DNA of 64,000 nucleotides from Fallopia convolvulus (taxonomy: Eukaryota > Streptophyta > Magnoliopsida > Caryophyllales > Polygonaceae). Position 1 is the first letter of the stretch. Every line of letters starts with the position of its first letter. Location: the NCBI GenBank assembly GCA_964016875.1, contig OZ024730.1, forward strand, positions 43,478,943 to 43,542,942, read 5' to 3'. The position numbers were made by a program, and so were the translations under genes. Positions 1 to 10,925 of this stretch are shown here, piece after piece. The notes under the pieces were generated by a model. It was not told where the DNA came from. It was given only the letters and a program-made list of their open reading frames with translations, and did not search any database.

Positions 1-281
1 GGGAGACTAGACAAAAAAGAATTGGCAAGTGTCACACATCTCGCGGTTGAGAGGGTGTTTCCTTCCAACCTTTAATGTGGGTATCTTATCGAGGAGGAAA
101 GAATAACGATCTTTCGATAATCTCCCAAAGTCCGAAGAAATCAGAATAGGAAGGTCACGACTAATCGCTTGTACTAAAGGTGAGACTTCTAGAGAGAACA
201 TCATATTGCTTTTGTCAAAATTCACTTTCTCCCCTAACATGTTACAAATATTGGGTGAGTTTTAAAAATAACCCTCAAACA
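1..281 (-). mobile_element. LINE-like fragment, copy 1 of a local duplication
   Basis: This stretch is nearly identical to 13029-13203 joined to 23362-23467. It is therefore one copy of a duplicated sequence whose other copy was split by the Tat element. On the minus strand 7-240 reads open for 77 residues and contains GEKVNFDKSNMMFS. This resembles the stretch after the FADD box in plant LINE reverse transcriptases, where 'SGQKVNFxKS' is usual. No catalytic residue is present. Homology stops near 281, exactly where the LINE-1 RNase H sequence begins. The copy probably extends beyond the window start. The LINE assignment rests on one motif. Confidence 0.55.
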
Positions 282-3200
282 TGGGCAGCGCCAGTCACCG
301 AGAACGGCATTGACCAGCTGCAAACTATCGCCTTCAATCTGTAGCCGGGGAATGCCACGTCTGGTAGCCTCGAGAAGTCCCTGGCGCAAGGCGATGGTCT
401 CGGAAATCAGCACAGACTGACGACCAATCAGTCCTCCGTCGAAATGGATGGGAGAGCCACCAGAGTCCCTGAGGATGAACCCAAAGGAAGCCACGCCATC
501 TGCATTAACTGCACCATCAAAATTCAACTTAATAAACTCACTTTTGGGTTTTTCCCATTTAGTACGTTTCCTTCCAGCCTGACCCCATACACTTTGGTTA
601 CGGGAACCGGAAGAAGATGCAGCATCTACAAGTTTCCAATCTTTAATTTGGTTTCGGGCGAACTCTGCTATTTGATCTGCATTAGTCAGGTTATTTTCAG
701 CGTTCCCGTCAAAGATTCTCTTGTTTCTCAAGAACCAAATACTCCACCAATAAACGATGAGAAGTTCAAATTCCTCTTTGGTTGTCATATTCTTGATTTC
801 CTCTAGAATCTCATGTGGTTTCCTCCCATTCTGAGGGATCTGGCTAATTACCCCCCGTAATTTCGGGTCGAGCGAGTTGAAAGTTGCCTTAGTAAGTGGA
901 CATGATAATAACACATGGTAAGTATCCTCCATAGTGCACTTACATGCTTCACAGCCTTGTTTTACTGGGATGTGGTTTTCCGTAAGCCTAGTTTTAGTTG
1001 GTAGACCGTTCCGGGCTACTTTCCAGATGAAGTTCTTCATTTTAGGAGGGACATTCAACCGATTAATCCACTCTAAGTTAATTTTGGGTTCACCTTTTGA
1101 TTGGTTGATCCATTCCATTGCGGAGTGGGTGGAGTACCACCCATTCATGCTTGGTTGCCAGTACAATCTATCAGGTATTTTGTTAATGGGATTGATGATT
1201 TTAGAGATTCTGTCGAGGTCCTCCGGCGAGAGGACACCAACCAATTTCTCCACATTCCAAGAGTTGTCCTCCCGGAGATAGGCCTCAACCTTCTCCTCCC
1301 AGTCAATTAGTATTTCAACCTCGGGTTTTGGGTGAAGGGAACCATTACCAGTCCAATTATCTTTCCAGAAGCGTATGGTTTTACCATCCCCCACTCGCCA
1401 GATAAGACCCTTTACGAAGAGGTCCCTAAGGCCAACACGTTTAGCCCATTGCCATGAAGTGTTTTGTTTTTTCTTATAGTTGAGTATACTTTCCGTTTTT
1501 AGGTATTTTTCCGTCACAATTTTGACCCACAGATTGTTTGGTTCCGCTAAGATTTTCCAAAGCAGCTTCATTTGCAATGCTTGGTTCATCTCAGCCGCTT
1601 TTGCTATTCCCAACCCTCCCTGGGCGGGAGGCCGACAGATGGAGTTCCATCTAATGAGTGGCTTATAGTTGTTTTCCTTATTCCAAAAGAAGTTTTTGTT
1701 AATCCGGTCGAGTTCTTTCAGAGTTGCCTGTGGCAGTAGAAACGATTGCATAATATAGTTCAGTTGTGCTGATAGGTTTGCTTTGATAAGTGTTTTTCGC
1801 CCTTCTTGGGATAAGGCGTTGGCCTTCCATTTTTGATAATTGTGATCTGGTTCTTAACACAAGGGGTTTGAAAGTGTTTTGGGTTACTCTCCCGTTAATT
1901 ATTGGGCATCCCAGGTATTTATCAAGTGCCACAGTGTTTGTTATTTGTAATATTTGTTTTATCTGCTCCTTTGTGTTATTATTAGTGTTTTTGGTTACTT
2001 GGAAAGCAGACTTATGGAAATTAACTTTCTGACCGGATATTTGACAGTAGTCGTCAATAATATCCTTAATTGTTTTGCATGATTGGTTGTTAGCTTTCGC
2101 AAAGATGATAATGTCATCTGCAAAGGCCAGGAAAGGGATTTTTGTTCCATTCCTCGAAATTTGAATCCAAATGCCACTTTTTGGGTTAGTGCTCCAAAGA
2201 TTGAGTTGTCTAGCCAGAACCTCGGCAGCGAGGATGAACAAGTATGGAGATAGGGGATCCCCCTGCCTAAGGCCCCATTGGGGGAAGAATTGTTCTGTCG
2301 GTCCGTTATTTACAAGGACTGAAAAGGAAACCGTTTCAACACATTCCCGAATCCAACCCACGAACTTATAATGAAAACCGAACTTATGGAGGATCTCAAC
2401 CAGGAAATCCCAGCTAATTCGATCATAGGCTTTTTCCATGTCGAGCTTGATGGCGATCCACCCCTCCTTTCCGCGTTTGTTACGGAATGAGTGGAAGATT
2501 TCATGTGCGATAAGCGTATTGTCATGGATACTCCTGTTCTGAACAAAGGCCCCTTGCATTGGGTGGATGAGTTTATTTAGCACTTTCTTAAGACGGTTTG
2601 TTAGGATTTTCGATATTATTTTATAAATTGTATTGCATAGACTAATTGGCCTATAGTGATTAGTTGAGTTGGGGTTTTCACATTTAGGTAGTAAAGGTAT
2701 AAATGTGTGGTTTATATGTTTTAAAATTTTGCCAGTGTGAAAAAAGCTTTTAACCGCTTTGATCACGTCCGGGCCGACAATATGCCAATAGTGTTTATAA
2801 AAACTTGCCGGCATTCCATCCGGGCCGGGGGATTTATCATCCCCGATATCAAATAATGCGTTCTTTATTTCGGTATTTGATACCGGTCTTATGATTTCTG
2901 TTTTGTCTGCTTCGGTTACTTCTTTTTGGATGGTTTTGGTCATGCTTTGGAGTTTCCTTTGGTTTATTTCCAAGGCCCGGAAATGGTTTTGGAAATCTCT
3001 TTTGATTTCTGTTTTGATGTTTTCTAGTCCAGTGATATGTGTACCCTCCACTGTACGTATTTCTTTGATATTGGTTCTATTTCTTCTTCCGCTAGCAATC
3101 GGATGGAAGTATTTTGTGTTTCTGTCATTTAATTTTATGTGATTGTTTTTAGCTCTTTGTTTCCAATAGGAGGTGTGAAAATTGATAAGGCACGACCGTG

Positions 3201-4209
3201 TTTTAGCCAATCTTTCCTGCTTTTGGACTAGTTGAATGTTTTTATTTTCTATGATATCTTTCTGAATTTGAAGCAGATCTTCATCAAGTTTTTTAATTTG
3301 TTCAAAAATGTTTCCAAAGGTGTGCTTATTCCATGCCTTTGCTTTGATTTTAAGGAGCTGTGTTTTTTTGGTGAGGTTAAACATATGTGATCCACCAGCG
3401 TTATGGCGCCAGGCTTGTTTAATGACGTTCTGAAAATCTTTTCTAGAAGTCCACATCATTTCAAATTTAAATGGATGTGCTTTGAATTGTGCTCCTGTTG
3501 GGATCTCACACGAGATAGGGCAGTGATCAGAGGTTGAGAAAGCGTGGTTTTTTGTTGCTATAGATGGGTACCATTGGATAATTTGGTTGCTGACTAATGT
3601 GCGGTCCAGTTTCTCAAACGTAGTATCTTCGAGGTGTTTGGATCTTCTCCAAGTGAATTTGTTTCCTATTGTTGGAATATCGCAGACGTCACATTCATTT
3701 TTAAAGTTAATAAGCCGGTCAAACCTGGAATGGTTGGGGCTTGCACCCCCTTGTTTTTCATCGGGGTGTTGGATTTCATTGAGGTCTCCCATAATGATGC
3801 ATGGAAGGTTACAATTCTGGACAAACTCTTTGAGCTTCGTCCAAAATTGATCTTTTTCTTGTGCCCGTGGCGGGGCGTAAGCAAAGATAATGATCACCTC
3901 ATTATTAGTTTCTAGGTTAGTATATTGGAAACTTATGAAGCGTTCGTCTTTATGAATGGTTTGGATTCTTTCGTACGAAAGTTGGGCACCCTTCCAGAGG
4001 ACGCATATCCCTCCAACGAACCCATTTGCCGGAATAAACTTAATAGAGTCGAAGCCAGCTTGTTGCCAGGATTTACATTCTGGCGGATTTTGTGCTTTTA
4101 TTTCGACGAGTGATATTAGTTGGATATTTTCAAGGCGGCATAAAGCGCCGATCTCGGTCCAGAAGGACCTACGCTTCATGCCCCTACAGTTTCATAGACT
4201 AATCTTCAT
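282..4209 (-). pseudogene. LINE-1 ORF2 (endonuclease, reverse transcriptase, RNase H), broken
   Basis: Plant L1-type ORF2 remnant. The endonuclease lies at the high-coordinate end and shows IMGDLNEI and TSDHCPISC. The RT follows, with YRPISLCNTIYK, LDMEKAYDRISW, LRQGDPLSP and the catalytic FADD (FAFADDIIIFAK context). A zinc-binding-like stretch (PPKMKNFIWK, CEACKC) and an RNase H domain (FDGA, SETIALRQGL, EGDS) come last. Three defects are visible. The Trp of the expected WNCRG start is TGA near 4190. A frameshift in an A-run near 1838 separates the two long frames (4179-1699 and 1751-234). The coding region stops abruptly after GDWRCPC near 282, losing the last RNase H Asp and the 3' UTR. 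It cannot make a working protein. Confidence 0.88.
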
Positions 4210-4806
4210 AAAAAAACGTCTAGTTTGTGACTTTTGGTCCTTTGGGAATAGTTATGCTTCTAAACTCTTTTTACCAATGATTTCATTGTATGGTAGTTTA
4301 ATACTACGTCTTTTGGTGTAAGGTTATGGACCTTAATTGTAATATTTCTACAATCAGGAGAAAAGATCCCCTTTAGGTAGATTTTCCCCTTAGTTTTTAC
4401 GTTATCTCTTTCACTGAGATTAGTTTTTACGTTATCCCTTTCACTAAAATTTCTTTCAACCTTTTTGAACATTTTCTTTGGAAAGTACGCACTTAAACTG
4501 GCACCATGGTTTTGGAAACTCTTAGTATTGAGATTTTCTTCTTTTTTGTGTTTAGTACTTGCGTTTTTATGGTAAATATTAACCTTATGATAATAATTTT
4601 TTTTATCTTTGTTGCTTCTGTTGCAAATTATGCACACATATTGATATGAGATTGTCATGTTACCGCCCTGTATAGATTGATCGTGCAGGCCACCGGTTTA
4701 AAGCTCCGGTAAAAGAGAAACAATAGGCTTTTAACATTTATGCCCAAATAATTTATGGAATGGAAATGGATTTTTTGCCTAATGGAGTTTATTACCTTAA
4801 AGTAAT
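4210..4806 (-). other. LINE-1 inter-ORF sequence, left part
   Basis: AT-rich sequence upstream of LINE-1 ORF2. If LINE-2 (4820-9210) is removed, it joins 9224-9648 and the LINE-1 ORF1. It contains a 132-residue open frame (4658-4260, minus) rich in Lys and Asn, with a short internal duplication (SERDNVKTN twice). I recognise no family and do not call it a gene. An inter-ORF spacer of about 1 kb is long for a plant L1, so this assignment is an inference from the nested-insertion model. Confidence 0.45.
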
Positions 4807-4819
4807 TCTCCTTACACTT
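4807..4819. repeat. Target-site duplication of LINE-2, left copy
   Basis: The 13 bases tctccttacactt occur here and again at 9211-9223, directly flanking LINE-2. The last Ts merge with the poly(T) tract. A 12-13 bp duplication next to a poly(A) tail is the normal product of target-primed LINE insertion. Confidence 0.75.
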
Positions 4820-7800
4820 TTTTTTTTTTGATAAAATGAGCTACTAGCTCATTACAAGGCCAACACTAGGTTACCTGTGAAATACAAGGCTAACCTAAAT
4901 CATCACTGCGGATGATCTTTAGAAATTCAAATAACAGAGGATGACTACTAAACCAAGATTTACAATACGAAACATCAACAGGAACTAACAACGATCCTGG
5001 GAAAAAAATTAGAAATAGCAAAACTAAGCAGAGGAAAGCTAAACAGCCTCCTAGCAAGAAAGTCTGCTGCCGCATTACATTCCCTGAAACAATGAAAAAC
5101 ACCACACAAGGAACCAAGGCAACAAAATGACGGATATCGTTAACAATAGATTGAATTTCCCAAGGAACTTTCCAAGTTCTTTTCAAAGAATTAATAAGAA
5201 TTAAATTATCTCCTTCAATAATAAGACGAGATATATTTAAAGAAACTGCACTACGAACCCCTTCTAGCAAGGCAAGAGCTTCAGCTTGGAGTATTGAAAT
5301 TGGTAGTTGCTCTTTACGGTCAGAACTTAAAATCTTACTCTTATGATCTCGAATAAGAAAACTCGTAAAAGTCGATGAATTAGTTCTCTTAGAAGCATCA
5401 AAATTCATTTTTACCCAATTTAAAGGGGGCTTAACCCAAGCTCGGCAATTTTTCCTCTTGGGACGAGACACATGTTTATAAACTAAAATAGATTGAGCCG
5501 AGACCCATTGACAATGTTGCGTAAAGGCTAAGTCTGAAGGAAGAAGAGACGAGATTAGCGATGAATGGTTAAAGATTTTATTATTTCTATGGCCCCAAAT
5601 GAACCACCAAAGAAAGCAAAGAGCATTTTCATTTTTATTCGAGTGTAGAGTAGACACAATGTTATCAATAAATGCACCTGAGGAATGAATCTGAAACTTA
5701 ATATTCATTTTAGATTCTAATCTGGAAATCATGTTCTGCGAGAAAGGGCAATTAAAGAACATATGATTCAAATTTTCATCTTCATTAGAGCATAAAGAGC
5801 ATGTACTATAAACACAGTGATAAAAACGATTTAATCTATCTGTAGTAGGAAGACAATCTGCACAAGCCTTCCATAAGAAATTTTTTATTTTTGGAGGGAC
5901 AGAGGTCTTCCAAATCCACGCAAACTCATAATGCATATCCGAACGATTAAGGTTAATCATAGAAGAAGCAGACGAGACAGAGAAGGTCCCATCCTTAGAA
6001 GGGAGCCAAACCAAACGATCAACAGCATCAGAAACTGGAATTCTGATATTTTTTATTTTAGTAACAATTATCTCTGGAAGAATCTGCCTTAAAGAGTCTA
6101 GATTCCAAGAATGATCATGCAATATAAATGCCGAAACCTTAAGATTAATATTATCATTATTAAAGAAGGGGATCAAACTAGTATCCAATATCCAAGGATC
6201 TTTCCAAAAGTTGATAGTATGACCATTTCCAATTGTCCAAAGTAAGCCTTTAGAGAATTTATCTCTAAGATTAAGCAGTCTACCAAATTGCCATGAGCAA
6301 TTTTTTTTCTGAAGTTGGAAAATAGAAGAGGAGCCTAAATATTTATCTGAAATAATACGTACCCAATAATTATCCGGAGCAGTTATAATTTTCCACAGAA
6401 GTTTCATTTGTAGAAAAATATTTACTATTTCCGCTGTACGGAGGCCCATTCCACCAGATTCTTTTGGAGAACATACTTTTTCCCATCTAATAAGAGGATG
6501 ATGATTAGGAGTAAATTTATTCCAAAAGAAAGATTTATTTATCTTATCAATTTCAACTAGAATTCCTTTGGGAAGTAAAAAAGTCTGCATTAAATAATTA
6601 ACCTGACCTAACAGGTTAGATTGAATTAACACAGCCCGACCAGCTTGAGAAATCGAGTTTGCTTTCCATTGCGAGAGTTGTTTTTTCAGTTTAGTTATCG
6701 AATCTATAAAAACTGAATTTTGAACCCTTCCTTTAAGAATAGGAATACCAAGATATTTTTCCATAGACGTCGTAATTTGAATATTAAGAACACTCGCAAG
6801 AGAAACAACAGAGTGTCGGGAAATATTTTCCGAGACCTGAAAGCTACTTTTATGATAATTAATAGACAGTCCACTGACCCTCGAAAATTTTTCTAAGAAT
6901 CCTTTGATGTAGTTAATATTGGAATGTGATGCATTGGCAAAAATAATAGTATCATCAGCAAAGCTTAGAAAAGGCAAACAAATCCCATTTTTAACTAATT
7001 GAATACCAACAAGTTTAGAATCCAAAGTAGATTGTAATTGAAGGGTTCTAGCAAGATATTCCATACAAATGATGAAAATAAAAGGGGCCATCGGATCACC
7101 TTGTCTAATTCCACATTTAGGGGAAAACTCACTCCCAGGCTCATTATTAACAAGAACCGAGGAAGCAGAAGTAGTAATACATTCCATAACAAGATTAACC
7201 CAGTTGGCATGGAAACCAAACTTAAGAAGAATAAGTTTAATAAAATTCCAATCTAATTTATCATAAGCCTTCTCCATATCAATTTTTAAAGCCATCCAAC
7301 CCTTCTTTCCTTTATTCTTTTTATGAAAAGAATGAAAAATCTCATGAGCAATTAGAATATTATCCTGAATTAGTCTACCTTGAACAAACGCCCCCTGTAG
7401 AGGGTGAATAATAGAAGGTAGAATAGAAGCAACGCGGTTGGCTAGGATTTTAGTAATGACTTTATAAATAGTATTACAAAGACTAATAGGTCTAAAGTGA
7501 TTAATTGTTAAGGGTGAGTCAATTTTAGGAATAAGAGCTACAAAGGATTTATTGATAGAGCGAAGCATATGTCCTGAATGAAAAAAGGCCTGAACTGCTA
7601 AAATGACAGAGTTTCCAACAATATGCCAATAATGTTGGAAAAAATCAACAGAAAAGCCATCGGACCCAAGAGATTTATTGGGAGCAAGATCAAAAACCGC
7701 AATTTTAATTTCAGCAGGAGTAGGAGATTTACACAACATACCATTGTCTATATCAGAAACAAGTTTAGGAATAATATCTAGATCAGAATTAGTTACAGAA

Positions 7801-9210
7801 CACAAGGGATTCAGGATAAAGCGATGAGCAAGTTCTTCTGTAATTTTGTGTGAAATTAAGTCATGATCAAACAAGACAACACCTTCCTGAGTCTGAAAAG
7901 ACAAAAGACGTTGTTTATAAGCGCGAATTTTGGACACAAATTGAAAGCATTTCGTGTTTCGATCGACATTCTGTAAATGGGTTATTTTTGCTCTTTGTTT
8001 CCAATAATTATGCTGAAAGTCTAATAGCGCATTATATTTATGAGCCTGGAGTTTAGTCAAAGTGTTGGAATTATGCGGATCAACTAATAGATCTGATTGG
8101 AGCGTCAACAATTGTCGCTCAGAGATTTTAAGTTGCTCGAAATTATTACTGACATGATGTCTCGCCCAAACTTTTGAGTAACTTTTTAAAAGATGTAATT
8201 TCATTGAAAAACGGAACATAAAAGAGCCTGACATATGATACCTCCATACCTTAGAAACCAAGGGATGGAAGGAAGGGCTTGTCATCCAAGCATTTTCAAA
8301 TCTGAAAGGAATTTTTCGAATAGAAATATGATTTCCTAAAGAGAATGTAATAAGACAATGATCTGAGGTGGTAAAAGGGTGATGTTTAATTTCAAGAGAC
8401 GGAAAGAATTGGGTTATATATTGATGGCAGAGAACTCGGTCTAATTTTTCAAAAACATTTTCCTGAGCCACCGAACTTTTACGCCAAGTAAAAGGAAAGC
8501 CAGAAGTTTTAGTTTCTAGTAACCCAAATTGATTAGAAAAATTAAGGATCCGGTTAAATCTACTGGGAAGAGGAATTACCCCACCCATTTTGTCATTACA
8601 AGAAGAAATTTCATTTAAGTCTCCTATTAGAAAAAAAGGGTATTGGAATTGCGAAATTGTTTGAGCCAACGAAAGCCAAAATGGAGTTTTAAGGGCCTCT
8701 CGAGCTGGCGCATAAACAAAAATTAACATCATTGTTTGTTTGAGATAGGAATATTTAATAATGATAATATTAGACGATTGAAAATAAAGTTCACATTTAC
8801 GGGATTCCTGGTTCTCACAAATTAAGAGCCAGAGGCCCCCCTTAGAACCATCCGAAGGACATGTAATACTAGATTGAAAGCCTGATTTACGTAAGCTGGC
8901 CAAGTTAGGTTCTAATTCAGTTTTTGTTTCTGCTAGACATAAAAAATTAAGTTTATTTAATTTTCTAATAAACCCGACCTCCTCCCAGAAGTTAGGCCTG
9001 CGTATACCTCTAACATTCCAAAATCCTATATTCATATAAAACCTTGTTGGTTAAAAAAATAAAAAAGCTCATATGTAAAATTACAAATCAAGGGAGAATA
9101 ACAAAAGTGAAAGCCATAAAACATTAGTAGATGAAGAATTATCATAAGCCAATATTGGACAGCAGCAAATAACATGAAAGTGGCTTCACATAGATTGGAT
9201 AAGGAAAAAC
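4820..9210 (-). mobile_element. LINE-2, L1-type retrotransposon nested in LINE-1
   Basis: The element runs on the minus strand. Its 3' end is a poly(A) tail, seen as about 13 Ts near 4818-4829 preceded by a TTTTATC-type end. Its 5' end is at 9210, set by the repeated tctccttacactt. Inside is one long ORF2 (9035-4890) and about 175 bp of upstream sequence. No ORF1 lies within these bounds, so the copy is probably 5'-truncated. It lies between the ORF1 (9649-10925) and ORF2 (282-4209) that I assign to LINE-1. The alternative is that ORF1 belongs to LINE-2 and the short duplication is chance, which I consider less likely. Confidence 0.72.
4890..9035 (-). CDS. LINE-2 ORF2: endonuclease/reverse transcriptase/RNase H polyprotein
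   Basis: A 1381-codon frame from MNIGFWNVRGIRR. The APE-type endonuclease (about residues 1-230) keeps LAETKTE, LIGDLNEI and TSDHCLI. The RT (about 430-760) keeps FRPISLCNTIYK, LKIDMEKAYDKLDW, IRQGDPMAP and the catalytic box LSFADDTIIFA. A zf-RVT-like region follows (VPPKIKNFLWKACADCLP, CSLCSNEDENLNHMFFNC). The C-terminus is RNase H-like (FDASKRT, QAEALALLEGV, IEGDN). The expected last RNase H segment is present in another frame (FRECNAAADFLARR near 5050-5090), so a late frameshift replaces the true C-terminus with a hydrophobic tail. Nick, copy and integrate functions look intact up to that point. It is the most intact LINE protein in the window. Confidence 0.88.
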   Translation of the reverse strand: MNIGFWNVRGIRRPNFWEEVGFIRKLNKLNFLCLAETKTELEPNLASLRKSGFQSSITCPSDGSKGGLWLLICENQESRKCELYFQSSNIIIIKYSYLKQTMMLIFVYAPAREALKTPFWLSLAQTISQFQYPFFLIGDLNEISSCNDKMGGVIPLPSRFNRILNFSNQFGLLETKTSGFPFTWRKSSVAQENVFEKLDRVLCHQYITQFFPSLEIKHHPFTTSDHCLITFSLGNHISIRKIPFRFENAWMTSPSFHPLVSKVWRYHMSGSFMFRFSMKLHLLKSYSKVWARHHVSNNFEQLKISERQLLTLQSDLLVDPHNSNTLTKLQAHKYNALLDFQHNYWKQRAKITHLQNVDRNTKCFQFVSKIRAYKQRLLSFQTQEGVVLFDHDLISHKITEELAHRFILNPLCSVTNSDLDIIPKLVSDIDNGMLCKSPTPAEIKIAVFDLAPNKSLGSDGFSVDFFQHYWHIVGNSVILAVQAFFHSGHMLRSINKSFVALIPKIDSPLTINHFRPISLCNTIYKVITKILANRVASILPSIIHPLQGAFVQGRLIQDNILIAHEIFHSFHKKNKGKKGWMALKIDMEKAYDKLDWNFIKLILLKFGFHANWVNLVMECITTSASSVLVNNEPGSEFSPKCGIRQGDPMAPFIFIICMEYLARTLQLQSTLDSKLVGIQLVKNGICLPFLSFADDTIIFANASHSNINYIKGFLEKFSRVSGLSINYHKSSFQVSENISRHSVVSLASVLNIQITTSMEKYLGIPILKGRVQNSVFIDSITKLKKQLSQWKANSISQAGRAVLIQSNLLGQVNYLMQTFLLPKGILVEIDKINKSFFWNKFTPNHHPLIRWEKVCSPKESGGMGLRTAEIVNIFLQMKLLWKIITAPDNYWVRIISDKYLGSSSIFQLQKKNCSWQFGRLLNLRDKFSKGLLWTIGNGHTINFWKDPWILDTSLIPFFNNDNINLKVSAFILHDHSWNLDSLRQILPEIIVTKIKNIRIPVSDAVDRLVWLPSKDGTFSVSSASSMINLNRSDMHYEFAWIWKTSVPPKIKNFLWKACADCLPTTDRLNRFYHCVYSTCSLCSNEDENLNHMFFNCPFSQNMISRLESKMNIKFQIHSSGAFIDNIVSTLHSNKNENALCFLWWFIWGHRNNKIFNHSSLISSLLPSDLAFTQHCQWVSAQSILVYKHVSRPKRKNCRAWVKPPLNWVKMNFDASKRTNSSTFTSFLIRDHKSKILSSDRKEQLPISILQAEALALLEGVRSAVSLNISRLIIEGDNLILINSLKRTWKVPWEIQSIVNDIRHFVALVPCVVFFIVSGNVMRQQTFLLGGCLAFLCLVLLFLIFFPGSLLVPVDVSYCKSWFSSHPLLFEFLKIIRSDDLG

Positions 9211-9223
9211 TCTCCTTACACTT
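9211..9223. repeat. Target-site duplication of LINE-2, right copy
   Basis: tctccttacactt, identical to 4807-4819. It marks the 5' boundary of LINE-2 and the point where LINE-1 sequence resumes. Confidence 0.72.
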
Positions 9224-9648
9224 ATATAGGGTTTTCCCAGCAAATGGGGTTGAAATTGCAGCTTTCACACAAGCATAAACAAACACGCTAGAATACCCAC
9301 ACAAATAGAATGACAAAACGCACAGCAACACACAAGGGTAAAACAAACCAAACAGTACCAAAAAGTTTATCTCAGCGACACAACACAAGCAGCACTCTGC
9401 TGCAGACAACAAACAAACTGAAATGAAAAACACAAAGCCAGTTCTAGGCTGGCACAACAGACACAACACGGCGGTCGAGACGCGGACCAACCGGAACAAA
9501 AACAAAACACATAGGCTGAGTTTTTCGGTACACCACAAGAGATTGATGATCGACATACTTCCTGGGAGGTTGATCCCTAAAATATTTTGGTTAATTAACA
9601 TACCTGTTGGCCTCTTCACGAGGCATTGGTAATGTGATCGGTTGTACA
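9224..9648 (-). other. LINE-1 inter-ORF sequence, right part
   Basis: Lies between the ORF1 stop (9649) and the LINE-2 boundary. A minus-strand open frame (9652-9032) runs through it but crosses the inferred LINE-2 boundary, has no family resemblance and is rich in hydrophobic residues. I treat it as chance. No other feature is seen. Confidence 0.4.
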
Positions 9649-10925
9649 TCATTTGAATCGTTTTTTGAGCCCTTTGAAGGCGGATAAAGCCGAGTCGTCG
9701 GTGGCCACGGTTCTTCTTTTCCGGCTTTTTTCAGACGTTTCCATCTCTTCAGCATTCATGTTTGCGCTAACGTTAGGAGGTTTGAAGGAGCTAGAACCCT
9801 TGGGTGAGTTGTTCGAGTCAACCGAGTTGAAATCTTCCGATCCAAACTGGTTGCCTGCAGGAGGATTTTCTTGAGCGTCTTCGAATTCTTCGTTAGAGAA
9901 ATTGTCCCCTTCGTGTTCAACCTGCTTCTCTGCTTCCACCGTAGGAACTCCAGCATTGAAGATTGGACTAGAGACAACAACAGGGACGTTTCCAATCCCC
10001 GGCTGGACAGCAGTTGGGCCGGCGCTACCACTTTCAAATGGCAAGTCCGAGCCCTTAAGTTGGTTCGGTGGGTTATTGGAAGTACCACCGGTGGCTTCAG
10101 CAAGGCCGTTGGGCCCCTTAGCTATGACAGTAGGAGGATGGGGCATCCAATTTTTTTGATTCTGTTTTTCCACTTCTTTGTTGTTGTTTGAGAAAGCCTT
10201 CTTGTTGTTGCAATGGCTCCACAAATGGTCACTAGCGCCACAGTAACCACACCCCTTTTGGTTGTTTTCGAACCAAATAGTGAGCTCAGTGAGTTCCCCA
10301 AATTCATCGGGTGCAATAATGGTCTCCATATTGATATCTTGAATGTCCACATTGGCTTGAAGGATGTGTGGGAGGGCTTCATGAGTGAAATAGAGTGGGG
10401 ATAGCTTGGGTATACGGAACCATAGGTCGACCCTGTTTTTCAGTTCTTTCTCCGGGTTGAAATCCGGACGCCATTCCTTTAGTACCAACAGTTGGCCGGC
10501 GATATGGTAAGGCCGCACATCCCACACCTTTTTGCGGTCTTTTGATTCTTGAAGCGAATTTCAAACCAGAAGTGTTGCTTGTTGATGATCATAAAATCAG
10601 GTCCAACCATACCACGCCATCTATTGCGCATTTTCTCGCGCATTTTTGTAAACTCCATGGGTTCACCAAGCAGGAAGTCGTAGAGAGATGACTCCATCGC
10701 TTTGATGGTGACATCTTTGGCTTTCTTCAGATTAGAGCGAAGCAAATCCGGGTCGATTTTCAACTTCGACATTCGGTTGGCAAGTAGGTTTTGGTTGTTT
10801 GTTTGGTTCTCATTGGGGTTGGGCACTGGGCCTCCCAGAGCAATTGATTTGGTGTTTTGGTTCACCACATCAGCGTACGAAGGGTTTTCAGTGGTTAAGA
10901 CTTGGTTCTGGGTGTGTTCAGCCAT
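9649..10925 (-). pseudogene. LINE ORF1 (gag-like, DUF4283 plus zinc knuckle), frameshifted
   Basis: Nucleic-acid-binding ORF1 protein of a plant L1 element. The start is MAEHTQNQ at 10925, because PSYADVV and the FExRFKNQK stretch follow in the DUF4283 arrangement typical of plant LINE/gag-like proteins. Near 10500-10560 the frame shifts from ...FKNQKTAKRC to a frame reading ...VWDVRPYHIAGQLLVLKEWRP, the expected second half of the domain. A CCHC zinc knuckle CGYCGASDHLWSHC follows at about 10230-10270. The rest is low-complexity linker rich in Gly, Asn, Pro and Ser, ending FKGLKKRFK. One frameshift separates it from a full protein of about 425 residues. It is assigned to LINE-1. Confidence 0.78.

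Noticed and set aside
4260..4658. A 132-codon minus-strand frame between the LINE ORFs.
   Set aside because: Low-complexity Lys/Asn/Tyr composition, no family resemblance, lies in the inter-ORF spacer.
9032..9652. A 206-codon minus-strand frame between LINE ORF1 and ORF2.
   Set aside because: It spans the inferred LINE-2 boundary, has no motif and is mostly hydrophobic by chance.
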